Positions 26,301-39,055 are shown, counted from the first letter of the stretch. The stretch is 64,000 nucleotides of DNA from Serinus canaria (GCF_022539315.1 NC_066322.1:22578765-22642764); one strand, 5' to 3'. The notes: generated from the sequence alone by a model not told the origin. Numbers and translations are program-made.

Positions 26301-29300
26301 GATTTCTTACAGAAAGTTCTTATTCCACTTTTTGGGCCGATAAAATGTTTAAAGATAACATGGCTATATGTTTTTAGGTTGTAACAGCATGAATTTAATA
26401 TAGAAGCTTTCTGAATTTCATCACATTTGAAGATAGAGCATTTAAGAATCCACTTTGCGGGACAAGTCCAGACATGACTGCTTATTCATTCTAGGCAAAG
26501 TCAGAAACTAGGATTAAATTGTAAAGAATTATAATTATTTAGAAGGAGCATCACATATGTAGCCTGTTTATGTTCTTGACAAGATTATATAGTTACAGGT
26601 ATTTCATGCAACTCATATAGATGGGACACATTCATTAACAGTACTGCCTTTAGAAATTAATCACATAATTATGTTCTGTAATACTAACAGCTTCCTTATT
26701 ATCCAAATTTGACCCTGTGTCAGGCTGAGGGTAAAGATCAATGATTAATCTTAATACTTTAAAAAGACACTCCATACCCTAAGATGTCTACCTGCAAGCT
26801 TTATTTTGCACACTGGCATGTCAGGAGCTTTAAGCATTTTGTTTCACCACGTAACATGAGAAATGTTGAATTTTAAACCTATATTTCTCTGTTCTGTTAA
26901 ATGCTGTGCATAACCATCCACAGCAAAACAGCTTTGCAACGAAGACTCAGGTGACTCAATTCTTTCCATTAAATTAAATTAAATTAATTAATTCTTCGAA
27001 CCAAAAAAAGCATAAGTTCATCTTTTCATGTCTCTGAAGTATTTCAGAATATAATTCAGCCTAATTTTTGTGCTGCCATTCTCTAAGTGCTTGTGTAGAT
27101 TATAACATCAGCAGGAGCAAATTCAATGTTCAAATCCATTGAAGACTTTTATTTTTTGACATTTCATATCAACAATTCAAATATTCCTATCCCACATGTA
27201 GCATAACAAATACAGACCTTTAGGGAAATTTAGGAATCTATAACTTGCTCTACTTGAAGCAAAGGTCATCATGTGGGGGACAACAGGTAATTAAAAGTTG
27301 CAGTAATGAAATAAAAAAGGAAAGGAGTTTCCTGTATTGATCCAAGGTTTAGGTGGGAAAAAGTCAATGTTTTCAAAGATAACAGAGTCTGATATATTTT
27401 ATTTTCTTATTTATTGTTATGAAAATTACAGATGGCTTAGGAGCACTAAGTTTTGTCAGAGCTGCTTATATTTTGTTTGAAAACAGGACTATAGGTCCTA
27501 ATTCACATAAATTAATATTTTAACTGCCATGACTCAAGTTGGCTGCCACCAAATAACAACAGAAGCTGCACTGTCTGTATTGTGTTGATTTCCCCCAAAA
27601 CAAATGGCCATCAACTTTAGGCTCTGATTCACCAGAGTCTGCATTTAGCACACACTTAAAACCTGCAACTCAATGGAAATTCAGCAAGAATCATGCTGCA
27701 GCTCCTCTACTCTTCTGTAAGTTTTCACCACCTTCCTTACACACATTTTGCTCCCCAAAAAAGGTGCCACCCACAGGTTGCAACACTGATTCATCATACC
27801 TGGAGTAATTAACTACTATCTTAGGGCCTTAGCCTTTCATTGCCTGCTTCCAGTGGTTGCAAATCATCATGTAGCAATACCTAATTTAAAAATTCCTTTT
27901 CTATTTAGCAAATATTTAGAAAAGAACTGTGCACTACATGTTATTATTTATATAAATAAAAATGCTCATGTATCACACAATTAGAAATGTGTTTCCTGCC
28001 AAACAGATCTCAGCTACAATTTAGAATAATGTTAACTATATAAAGGTTATTTTTAGCCCTCCTATTAAAATATTGAGTTAAATTCAACTGCTAGCTGTAC
28101 TATACTTTTGGCTGCATACTAAATCATACAGCTCTAGAACCTGAGGGTCTTGCTTTTGCCCTACTCAACTGCTAACACAGAAATGGATAATTCATCAGTG
28201 AATTTCTCACTTTGTACTGATGGATAAAGAAGGACTGAAATAAAGAGCAGCATCTGGTCCCCACCAAGTTCTCTGTTTGTTAATGGATTTAGCTGGCCTG
28301 TAATCACTTTGGTTTTGGATGTATTCTGAACTACAGAATATTCAGATTGGGTTTTATACTCTACCAACTAGGAGACCTTCATTTACAGAGAGAAAAGAGC
28401 CAATATTTTGCTCTAGAAATAAAATTTTAAAAAACAAACAACTGCTACATGTAGAAATATAGAATAAACGTATATATTAGAAGATAACAGTTACATATAA
28501 GAGCTACCAAAATGGCATGGGTTTAATGTCTGATTTACCTAGCACCTTCCATTCCAAAGAATTGTAGTGGCTTTTTGAACTGTACACAGGGGTCAATTTA
28601 TCCTGCACTGAATGAAACAGGCCTGCTAACAACACATGGTGAAAAACTTGGATATGGCCAGGAGCAGGCAACACAGCCTTACCCTGACTGACATGAGGCA
28701 GGCATGGGTACCATAAACCAGACAATTGTACCACGGGCTAGAAATGTCTTTCCAGGAGAAATGACAGTAATTACGTTCTGATGCATTTTACAGAGTTCTG
28801 AAAGAAAGTCTGAATTTCTAAAGCCACTCAAAAGCAATCATTGCAGAGCAGTGTTCACACTATTTCTGCAATATAAGCAACTGAATCACCTCATCAGGTC
28901 CCTTTTGTACCTGGTCATTTCCTGGAGATCCTTCACCAGTCAATAAGAAATCCCAACAGTATTCAGCAGATGAAAATTCTGCTCCTTTTCAATCTCTTTC
29001 CCCCTCCTCCCCACACCAATCCAAAACTTCCCACAATATATGGAATTTCTATCCCAGAATTAGAGGTATTTTTAAACCTCACTGAGAAGTAGATCAAAGA
29101 GACAGACAATATGAGTGAATAGGTGCAAAAGCAAAAGCAACTGCACCTTTCATAGCTTTTCCTGACAGCCCAGAAACATTCTCTCCCAGGAATGCTGTTC
29201 CCAATAAGCAGGCAAAACTTGTTCTAATCAAAGTGGGAGTGTTTTATCTAGGGGTGGACACTAAACTAAATAGCTGGTTTCTAAAACAAAAACTTTATCC

Positions 29301-30450
29301 ATATCCAAAGGCCAAGTGCAGTATTTGGGTTCATTTCAAATGCCAACGTGCTGTGATGACAGGGCTCCTGTTCCATTTTTCTACTTGCTAGCTGCTCTCC
29401 AGTTTTATATTCCCCTTCAGCTCTCCCAGCATTTACATCCCAGTTTGGAATACACAAACAGCAAGGCTCAGCCTGGAGCACTCAAACCCTTAGGAAGGCC
29501 ATGTGCACACAGTGGCTTACAAATGCAAAGTAAATTATTTCACATCTCCTTGCAGCAAAAAGCCAACAGACATCAAATGGTGCACTGGGGAGCATCATGA
29601 GAATGTTTTTCTTGGTCACAGTCAACACATACAGCTTCAGGAGTTAGTTTGACACCAATACCTCTAATCTTAACACACTGGATAAAAGAGACATGTCCCA
29701 TAGCCCAACAAGCAAGTGAAATAAATATCACTACTTAAAAATCATTCAACATCCCTGGTACTGTGCACACTAAGTACAGCTAGATTACTCAACAGCTTCA
29801 AAGATGCTTTTGTCATGACATTGTTTTGAAGCAAGCAAAAACCCAAATTTTGCTATCCATAGCTACACATTGTTTAATCAGAGGAGCTCCCTTCCCTTTC
29901 TGCAGAGGTACATCAAACATGAGAAAAAAGGAAACTAAGAATCACCAGTATCACCTACTCATATTTGTACTCCTAATTAATACCTCCTTTTTTTTTTTTT
30001 TTTTTAATAAGGACCTCAGTGAGTAAAATAAGCATACACTGAGCTGGTTGGTGAAAGTTGCCTGAAAGTTGTAGGTAATAGAAGGTGTAAGTTACAAACA
30101 GGAGACATGAGCAATGCTTGCAGAGCTAGACACAAAGCAGAGCAGAGATAACTGCTAGTCAGAGCCATCCCCTACCCTAAAAACAAACTGGCTCAACATC
30201 TCATTGACCAGCAGGAGTCATGAGCAGCGCTGAGCTCTGGAGGGGTACAGTGGGCCAGCCAAGACCTAAGGCACATCAGGCATCACTGCACCTTCAAGTT
30301 CAGGTCACTCTGCCGCTGTACCTCAAATACAGCATTTTTTGGAAGAGATTAAAACACCCACTTTTATTCCCCAATAGTCTTTGGAATGCACAATTCTGCT
30401 CCAGGACTGTTGAGCAAATTTGACCCAGCAATGCTCGCACAGCGCAGGAA
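20330..30450. other. Non-coding AT-rich DNA, no gene seen
   Basis: Mostly unique AT-rich sequence. Low-complexity T runs lie at 21182-21243, a short CA-rich patch near 21505-21530, and an AAATT-type repeat at 26968-26993. The longest open frame is 25739-26182 minus (147 codons), and it is not recognisable. A minus-strand frame at 23944-24147 begins with a short amphipathic stretch (RSELVELKVCIEWLKSE), which is too little to call a gene. No CpG island or RNA gene is visible. Confidence 0.55.
26968..26993. repeat. AAATT/AATT simple repeat
   Basis: Tandem AAATT units grade into AATT units and create a pure A/T run. Ordinary simple-sequence DNA. Confidence 0.75.
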
Positions 30451-30462
30451 TTGAAGGAGCTG

Positions 30463-30624
30463 GGGAGAACTGCTACCACCTTCAGCTCCTACCAGGACTA
30501 CTTCAATTCCCTGCCAGGGAGAACTGCTACCACCTTCAGCTCCTACCAGGACTACTTCAATTCCCTGCCAGGGAGAACTGCTACCACCTTCAGCTCCTAC
30601 CAGGACTATTTCACTCTCCTTACC
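30463..30624. repeat. 54-bp tandem repeat, three copies, frame-preserving
   Basis: Three 54-bp units start with GGGAGAACTG at 30463, 30517 and 30571. The first two are essentially identical. The third diverges in its last 15 or so bases. Because 54 is a multiple of three, reading frames persist across the array on both strands. On the plus strand (frame 30451-30801) each unit reads GRTATTFSSYQDYFNSLP. Looser GRT echoes follow at about 30646 and 30732. A different 18-residue unit is open on the minus strand (30364-30663). No promoter, start context or splice site supports translation, so this is called a minisatellite. Confidence 0.85.
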
Positions 30625-31136
30625 AGAAACTGGGTGAAGCTCCCAGGCAGAACTGCACAACAAACCAAAAAGTCAATTGAAGATAACAGAGCTACTCAAG
30701 GGAAATCTAAAAATCATCTAGCTTTGTCAGGGAGAACAAAGATAGACACTGAACCATCAGACAGAGCTAATAACTGTAATGATAGCCCCAGTTTTGAATA
30801 ATTCATTATCTTTCCCTCTGACATGCCAATTTTGTTGATTTTCTGGCTATCTACCTGGACCTACTCACTGAAGAAGCAGCAATCTGTACCATTTATAAAT
30901 ACAAACACATAAATATATGTCTATTTTAACTTCCTCTGAAGTAATTTTTCATTGTAACTAGCTTTACAACAGCAATTCAATTTGTTTAATAGTGCCTGTG
31001 AGTTAATCAAAAGCTCAGTGATTACATAATGAGTAATTAAAACCACCTTGGAATAATCACATTTAAAATACATCTAGGACAATAAGAAGTTAGAACAGGT
31101 CTGTGAGTTTAAACTTTGGCTGTAAAATAGAGACAA

Positions 31137-31214
31137 TTTTTTTTGTTGTTTTTTTTTGTTTTGGTTTGGTTTTTTTGTTTGTTTGTTTTTTGGGTTTTTT
31201 TGTTTTGTTTTTTT
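31137..31214. repeat. T/G-rich low-complexity tract
   Basis: Nearly pure T with interspersed G (GTTT-type units). It gives lysine-, asparagine- and glutamine-rich artefactual frames on the minus strand. These should not be annotated as proteins. Confidence 0.8.
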
Positions 31215-33789
31215 GCTGTGGTAGGTTGTATCCATGCTGCAGAAATATTGAGAAGTTGATCGGTTTTGGTACATGGTAACACAACATATTCTATGCCATG
31301 GCTCATATTAGAACTTCTTGGTTCATCTGCCCACCACTGTCCCAGCAGTTAAGCCAGCAACTTTTAGAAGATTATTTTAAATGTCTTTTAAATTTCCTCA
31401 GTTGCCTGATGAAAAGATAACTGGAGGGAAAAGTTTCACAAAACAAGGGTTTTGGCAGTTTTGCCAGGGTAAGAAATTGTCTTTTCTTATCTGCAGTTAC
31501 AGATTCTGCAGCACTCTGCCACCTCATCTTGTGCCAATAAAATTGTTTGTAAGGCCGAATTGAGAAACACATCAGGGTCTGGGCAAACTAAACAGAAAAG
31601 AGTCTATTCTTTATCCACATGGGTACCCTGATTCAGTCCCTGCCAGATCTGCAGAAAACATTTGTTCCTGTACACCTGTAAAACAGCGTATAGCAGAGGC
31701 AGCACCAAACGGGCAAGAACAGGAAGTCTGCGAGCCAGAGCTGCTCTGTGACAAACAATTCCCTTGCCAGGGCCAACCCCTGAGGAGCTGCTCAAGAAAC
31801 AATGAAAAGGGGTTTTGCTAAATTCTTCTTCTTCTTTAATTAGAATAGAATGAAGGGAAACTAAGGGTCAGTGTTTGGAGGCTTCACAAGCCTGCAAAGA
31901 ATTCGTGCTAATGATTGGTCCTTACCAGGATTAAAACTAATCTTTAAAACATAATACTTTCACGATCAGTTCCCACAGAACTGTTTCCTTATCCAACAGA
32001 AAACCATAAACTTTACTTCCTAAACAGGGACACACATTAAGCACAGACAGACAGCAATTACTGCACCACAGCAAAGGTTTTGGGCTGACCTAAGGACTGG
32101 AAATGGCAAGCACAGTACAACACATTATCAATGAAAGGATGATCTAAGCACATCCAGCTGCTAATTTCAAGCTGCTGGCCAGCCAGGGACAGAATGACAC
32201 ATTTTTTTGTCACCCATGGAAAAGAAAAAAATAATTTGTTATAGCCAAATCTATATGTCCAGATTTTTCCCTGATGTCTTCACAACTCCCTATCATCAGT
32301 GATCAGACTTTTTTTAAGCTGTGTCAGAAGACAATAGCAGAAGATGTGAAGCAAGAGAGGGCACAGAAAGAGACAGTGGCTGATCCAGCCAAAAAAGCAA
32401 GCTGCATTTTTAAACAGAACTTTCCGCTGCCAATTCCTTTCCTCTGCATCAAAACATATTTCTGAGAGAGCTTTAAAGTTCTGTCAGCTAGAGCATGTTG
32501 TTATTCAAAAGCAGAATTTTTCATTTTCACAAGTGGAGGGAGTTGAGCACAGATAATGAATCCAGTGCATTGAACTACTCGGAGGAAGTGCAGTGCCTCT
32601 GAACGAGTCCCTGCCTCTGACTCAATACTGGGGCAGCCGAGCTGCTCTGGCTGGGCTGTGAGAAGGGAGAGCTCAGTCCAAGGCAAATCTCTGCTATGCT
32701 GGGCTGCCTTTTGGCTGTGCACAACAAGAAAAGTGGTAATAGCCTCCATCTGTGCATGCAAAGCATGAAGGCAGACAAACCAAGTGAGCAGCACTGGGGA
32801 CTTGCTGAGCAGCAGAGTCAGAGAAGGTTAACTGGGCTTTGGAGGAACAGGAGTGCTCAACCACAGTGGAGGAAAGGCAGCACACTGGATCACAGGACAG
32901 CAAAACCAGGGAGAACACAAGATCATTGACCTTGTTTTCTCACTGAAGTGGTCGTGTCAGCAGGGGGAATGGAGGAGGGTGTGCTCATCTCGGACAAAGA
33001 AACATAATCAACTACCTCCCAAACCACACAGGCAGATTAGGGGCAGAACGGGAAAGACCAAGGAATTAACTAAGAACTGTCCCAAGACAAACTACACACA
33101 AAGGGGTCCAACTCCTCTCATCGCTCACTTTGGCTCCCAGACTTGCAAAATTCAGCGAGTTTCATCTCTTTTTCTGGGGGATGAAAAGCTGCAGACCAAG
33201 TTAAAAATGAATTCATGTTTTCTCACTACCTTTTTTCCATAGGACTCCATATATCCCCTTGACAGCAGCCCACAGCAGCTATTCCATGGCACCGAAATTA
33301 TGTCCATATTGGAAGAATGAATAAAGGTGGAGGGAAATTCACAGAAGCAGATTGAAAAGAGAGCCTTCAAGCACAAGCTGCTACTAAGAAAAAAAAAAAA
33401 AGTTACACTAATGGCTGCACAGAGCATTTTTTGCGATGGAACTGCACACGCCTGTCTGGAAGCAATCATAGAGAGCTCAGCTAGAGGAGAAAATGAAATG
33501 CTGCTCCCTCATGCATTGATTATAGCATTCATATCTGCAGAGACAAAAATCTGACATGAAAGAGAATCCCCAGCCCTATCGTGGCTCTACAGATAGAATA
33601 ACAACAGCCTTTCAGGGGGCTCAGTTTTCTTTGCAGATTTTGAAATAAACTCCCTCTGCCTTGGAAGAAGCCTCTGCTGAATACATGTTCCGAATCTGTA
33701 GTTTACTGTCAGAGTTTTCGGGCCTCCTGTAAGACAAGACTGATTCTCATAGCTATAGGACCACTCCTGGCATTAACAACACACTCCAT

Positions 33790-33834
33790 AAAAAACAAAA
33801 ACAAACAACCCAAACAAACAAAACAAAACCAAAC
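33790..33834. repeat. AAAC-type low-complexity tract
   Basis: The tract consists of A-runs punctuated by C (AAAACAAAAACAAACAACCC, then AAACAAACAAAACAAAACC). Confidence 0.75.
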
Positions 33835-35454
33835 TTACTCTGGAATTTGAAAAGGTTTAGCAGGGCAAAGGAAACTGAGGTTGGCATTAATGCATTACTT
33901 ACACTAAAACCAAACTATAATGCTATTTATGTGCCACCAGTTATTCCTAATGTACATACCTATTTTTCTACACTTTTTGCTGGATAACATTGCTACACAT
34001 ACTGCACATCATAAAATTAGGATATTCTCCACAAGAGCATCACAAACACAGCTATAGCAGCTCACACATCAACTGGGAAATAAGCCGTGAAGCATACTAA
34101 AATCTTGGAAGTCAAACCATCAATATTTTCCCTGTAAATAACAAGTTTAAATTCAACCCAAAACTAGGAGGTGAAATATTAGAGCCCCCAGAACTGTTCC
34201 ACAATTTGCTTCTGTATTTTCCCCCCTCTCTTTCTCAAAACCAGAAGCAGGTCTCATTATGCCTCAGTCACCAGACATGGGCAGTGCCCTCCTACAGAAA
34301 CAGCTTTTTATACCACCTGAACTGGAAGACTGCTGAGAAGGAAAGGAGATGCCAGCAGCTGGATGGACAATCAGCCTGGAATCTAAAAATTATTTTAAAT
34401 AATCTCAAATTGTGTTTGCCTGGCTCCTAGTAATTTCTGTACTTGGACATAGCCCAGAGCCGTTTTTTCTGACAGGAAATCATTTGCTTGCTACATATTA
34501 CTCAAACTAGCTGATCTAATGATAACCTCTGCCCTTAAAAAGCAAGTCTTTGAAAGATATTTGACTATTTTTATTGCTATTTCGGTAGAGTGTTGAAACA
34601 GGAAGCTTTAACTTAAAAATTAATTTTCCAGTTGTAAGACTGGTAAAGAAAGGATTATCTTCCTTTTTTCAAAGTCCTAGAATTTATGCAGAGGCAGAAT
34701 ATTAAAAAGCAAACTTTTAATAGGGAAAGAGAAAAGCAGCTGCAGATTTTATGGAAAAGAAGCTTTTTCATGTAATATCTTGGACAAATGAAAATATTCT
34801 TTCTTCATAATTAAAGACACACAAAAGTATAAATGCAGGAGTGTAAAGGACAGGTTTAAACTACTAGCAAATACCTAGTTACAATTGTCCAAATAATCCC
34901 TCAAGGAGGTGATAAAAGAAGCTTTTTAATTAAAATTTAACAGACAATATAGCTGCAAATATTCACAAATTTTATTTTATTATGTAGGTTAAAGTATATT
35001 AACTTTTGAGAAAACAGATTTTGGTTTTAACTGCCAGAAGAGGATGTGTTTTGTTATTACGTAGTGCAAGGGGCATTAAATCAAGATGCATCACCATTTG
35101 CTGAATTTTTTCACTGTCCCCCTCCTCCAAAATTGAATTTACGAATAATTTAGCAATTAAGGGCAGTACTTTGTAGATTTTAGCTAACAGTCAAATAAAA
35201 GAGGGCTTTTTTCCTCTGGACACAAGCTAGAAAGTGATTCCTCAAAACAGCTTTTCAGCTTTTCCTCCCAAATTTACAAACACTAGCATTTTTGTGAATG
35301 CATTCTGTTACTCAGAGCAGCATAAATTTACACAGTTCTACTCACATGCTGTGCTGTTTGCTAAAATTTATATTAGATCTAAAAATTAAATTCTCTGTGC
35401 ATCCGTTCCCATGCATTCACAAAATACTCAAGCAGCACTCAGCAGCTTGGCCCT

Positions 35455-35700
35455 GGCAGTGATTAAACACCAGAGATGGCACTGGAGCTATAAATAGCCA
35501 GCTGTGCTTGTTGTGGAATTGGCCTCCTCCATCACCTTGGTTAATTACAGTTAATTAAACGTGGGGGCATAGTCCTGGGTACCTTGGCAGCACCAATCTC
35601 CTGCCCAAGCAGGACATCAGCAATAGTTATTAACTACAGCACTGCATTAATCCTTTTGGATTCATAAGCACTGTGTGTTCCCTCAGAGATTCACATTAAA
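35455..35700. promoter_or_regulatory. Candidate enhancer: MEF2 site, E-box, paired TTAATTA sites
   Basis: An exact MEF2 consensus CTATAAATAG lies at 35488-35497. One base later comes a CAGCTG E-box (35499-35504), the pairing typical of MEF2 plus myogenic or neurogenic bHLH elements. Forty bases downstream two homeodomain-type sites are nearly adjacent (TTAATTA at 35541-35547 and TTAATTAA at 35551-35558). The block is unique, slightly GC-richer than its flanks and has no open frame of note. The CTATAAA could instead be a TATA box, but no CpG island or following exon is seen. Conservation could not be tested. Confidence 0.35.
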
Positions 35701-37389
35701 TGACATATATACAAAATTACCCTCAACAAAGAGCTAATATTTACTAGCACACCACAACCCTTTCCTGTTATTTGGCTGAAGTCTGTGGCTCCAACACCCA
35801 GCATCAAACTCTAAGACTCTGAGTACTTAGCAAAAAAAGATCCCTGCTACGCATCAGATGAGTAAGTGATAAACATTTTTCCTCATGAGGTTTTGCCTGT
35901 ATCACTACAAGCTTTCATTGTCACAGCCTCCCAAAGGTCTCTTTTACAGAGACAAAATCCATCTGGTCCACTGTTTGGAGACTGCTATGAAACAGAGGGA
36001 GCAGCTGTCCAAACAGCCCATCCCAGAGTCTGAATGTCGTGATGGTTCTTGCAGCAAAAATAAGACAGAGAGGCCTGCCCCCCCAGCCTAGAGTTGAGGG
36101 GAGCTGTGGGAGGATTATGCCAGTTTGTATCATAAACAAGCTCAACTCCTAAACCTGATGATTTGTTGTTGAAATGTTCATTTGGGAAAAACCCAAACAA
36201 TGATGTGTGCACAAAATAATCACCGAGCGACACCTGACACTTCAGGACACTGCCCTGTGCTGGGACTGCAATCCATGTAGTTATTCACTCTGGGCTGTAA
36301 ACTAGGCATTAATACATATTCCATCTCTGCAGTGAGCATTTAACACAGCCAGGCTCTGCACCATACCTTGGCACTGGCTTTAGCAGGAGCAGATAAAGAC
36401 CTACCAGGAGCCCTTTCAAGTGTCTTAGAGACGACATTCCCCTGGAGAGCATCCCTCAACCCTCTCCAACGTGAGCCACGTTCCAGCTGCAAGCACCAAG
36501 CCTGAGATGCATTCCCAGCAGTGATTGCTCATCCAAACTAAGTGCACTATGCTGCAGCTCTGTAGGCCACTGCAATTTCTCAGCTCCTTAAAAATTTAAA
36601 TTCTGACTCACTCAAGATGACGGTTATAGGCCTTACTCTAATAATGGCAGAAGCATTAACAATCTGTTTAAAATGAAACTTACCTGCCTCTTTGATTTCT
36701 CAACATTTTATAGCTAAGATCATGAATTTTCAACAGCAGGACTTCACTGTGTGTTTTTGTGCATCCTTCACAATGCACATCTTTGTGCTGACATTTTTCC
36801 CATAAATACAGAGCAGCCATATTTTTAGTAGCCCATAAAGTTATTATTGCTTTATTTCAATTAAAGTGTGCATATGTTTGCTTTGGCAAACTGAAGTTGA
36901 TAAAAACGCATCCCATCTTTTGAAATTAAGCAGCAGAACACCAATGAAAAATCCATCAACTCTTAACTAGTGAGTATTCCCAGTTCTGCCAGAAACAGAT
37001 ATTAAGCACAGTAAAAGTGCTGCAACCCACTATTATCCATACCAGATTTTCTTTACAAACATTATTTCCAACATGCAGAACTATGACCCAATTAATGGCA
37101 CATAATTAAAGAGAATCACAAATATGGTGCAGCTGCTGACTACAAATACTAAGAGCCCTCAGGGAAGGAAAAAGTTTAAAAAGAAGCTTAATTTGTGCAG
37201 AGAAAGTGAACTTTATGCCAATGAAAATATCATTAGAAGTAGTTGTTCTAATCTACAGGTTGGACAGTGATGATGCACACAAGGAAGGATTTCCTCTAGA
37301 ACTCCCCATTTGTAGGATGAGATTGCACACAGGGGTGCTCCCGTTACTGCAGCACTGACACACAGCCAAGGCCTTCCCTGCTTCTCACA
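35701..37389. other. Non-coding DNA upstream of the minisatellite
   Basis: Unique sequence with only short frames (up to 82 codons). No recognisable exon or repeat. Confidence 0.55.
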
Positions 37390-38841
37390 CAGGTGAGGAG
37401 CTGGGGGTGCACAGCAAACCAGGAGGGGACCCAGCTGGGACAGGTGACCCATGGGGTACTGCACACTGCCCAGCATCACTCCAGCTGGGAAAGGTGACCC
37501 ACGGGATGCTCCACACTGCACAGCATCACTCCAGCATGGACAGGTGACCCATGGGATATTGCACACTGCCCAGCATCACTCCAGCATGGACAGGTGACCC
37601 ATGGGATATTGCACACTGCCCAGCATTACTCCAGCTGGGAAAGGTGACCCATGGGATATTGCACACTGCCCAGCATCACTCCAGCATGGAGAGGTGACCC
37701 ATGGGATATTGCACACTGCCCAGCATCACTCCAGCATGGACAGGTGACCCATGGGATATTGCACACTGCCCAGCATCACTCCAGCATGGACAGGTGACCC
37801 ATGGGATATTGCACACTGCCCAGCATCACTCCAGCATGGACAGGTGACCCATGGGATATTGCATACTGCCCAGCATCACTCCAGCTGGGAAAGGTGACCC
37901 ACGGGATGCTCCACACTGCCCAGCATCACTCCAGCATGGACAGGTGACCCAGGGTGTACTGCATACTGCACAGCATCACTCCAGCATGGACAGGTGACCC
38001 ATGGGATATGCCACACTGCCCAGCATCACTCCAGCATGGACAGGTGACCCATGGGATATTGCACACTGCCCAGCATCACTCCAGCATGGACAGGTGACCC
38101 AGGGTGTACTGCATACTGCACAGCATCACTCCAGCATGGACAGGTGACCCATGGGATATGCCACACTGCCCAGCATCACTCCAGCATGGACAGGTGACCC
38201 ATGGGATATTGCACACTGCCCAGCATCACTCCAGCATGGACAGGTGACCCATGGGATATTGCACACTGCCCAGCATCACTCCAGCATGGACAGGTGACCC
38301 ATGGGATATTGCACACTGCCCAGCATCACTCCAGCATGGACAGGTGACCCATGGGATATTGCACACTGCCCAGCATCACTCCAGCATGGACAGGTGACCC
38401 ATGGGATATTGCCACACTGCCCAGCATCACTCCAGCATGGACAGGTGACCCATGGGATATTGCACACTGCCCAGCATCACTCCAGCATGGACAGGTGACC
38501 CAGGGTGTACTGCATACTGCACAGCATCACTCCAGCATGGACAGGTGACCCATGGGATATTGCATACTGCCCAGCATCACTCCAGCTGGGAAAGGTGACC
38601 CACGGGATGCTCCACACTGCCCAGCATCACTCCAGCATGGACAGGTGACCCAGGGTGTACTGCATACTGCACAGCATCACTCCAGCATGGACAGGTGACC
38701 CATGGGATATGCCACACTGCCCAGCATCACTCCAGCATGGACAGGTGACCCATGGGATATTGCACACTGCCCAGCATCACTCCAGCATGGACAGGTGACC
38801 CAGGGTGTACTGCATACTGCACAGCATCACTCCAGCTGGGA
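37390..38841. repeat. 50-bp minisatellite, 28 units with higher-order structure
   Basis: From 37441 to 38841 there are 28 head-to-tail units of 50 bp (unit 20, 38391-38441, has one extra C). A diverged 51-bp unit at 37390-37440 may be the founder. Units begin CAGGTGACCC (or AAGGTGACCC, once GAGGTGACCC), pass through a variable 20-bp middle and end CAGCATCACTCCAGCATGGA or CCAGCTGGGA. Middle types: A ATGGGATATTGCACACTGCC; B AGGGTGTACTGCATACTGCA; C ATGGGATATGCCACACTGCC; D ACGGGATGCTCCACACTGCC; E ATGGGATATTGCATACTGCC. Units 9-14 run E-D-B-C-A-B (37841-38140), and units 23-28 run the same (38542-38841), so the array grew partly by block duplication. The 50-bp period cycles through all three frames, so the open frames here are by-products. 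Confidence 0.95.
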
Positions 38842-39055
38842 AAGCTGGGAAAGAAGGACCAGGGATGCTCATAGTGATGGGTGCTTGTCTTCCCAAGACA
38901 CAGCTGGGAGTGGTGCAGCCCTGCTTTCCTGGGGATGTAGAATGGATTCCTGATTTTGCTGTGCTTGTGGGCACAGCTTTTGTTTTACCTACTAAACTGT
39001 TTTTATCTACACCTGCAACTTGTCTCACCTTTCCAGCTGTGTCCCCCATCCCACA
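38842..39055. other. Non-coding spacer between minisatellite and G-tract block
   Basis: Unique DNA of moderate GC. A plus-strand frame (38805-39140) runs through it from the last repeat unit and contains some hydrophobic residues, but it has no recognisable domain. Confidence 0.5.

Larger units (their letters stand above)
30630..35454. other. Non-coding AT-rich DNA, no gene seen
   Basis: Contains T/G-rich (31137-31214) and A/C-rich (33790-33834) low-complexity tracts and a slightly GC-richer patch (32570-32900) with overlapping short open frames. The longest frame is 32853-33242 plus (129 codons), with no recognisable motif. Confidence 0.55.

Noticed and set aside
28880..28960. CAGGTCCCTTTTGTACCTGG considered as a CR1 sense-strand end
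   Set aside because: It lacks the following CCAACCCAAACCATTCTATGA-type terminus. The match is limited to a few bases.
31074..31306. Lysine/asparagine/glutamine-rich frames on the minus strand
   Set aside because: They are translations of a T/G-rich low-complexity tract (31137-31214) in three frames.
38276..38548. Open frames of 63-65 codons with repeating peptides in the minisatellite
   Set aside because: They arise because the 50-bp unit cycles through three frames (period 150 bp). They appear on both strands and carry no independent coding evidence.
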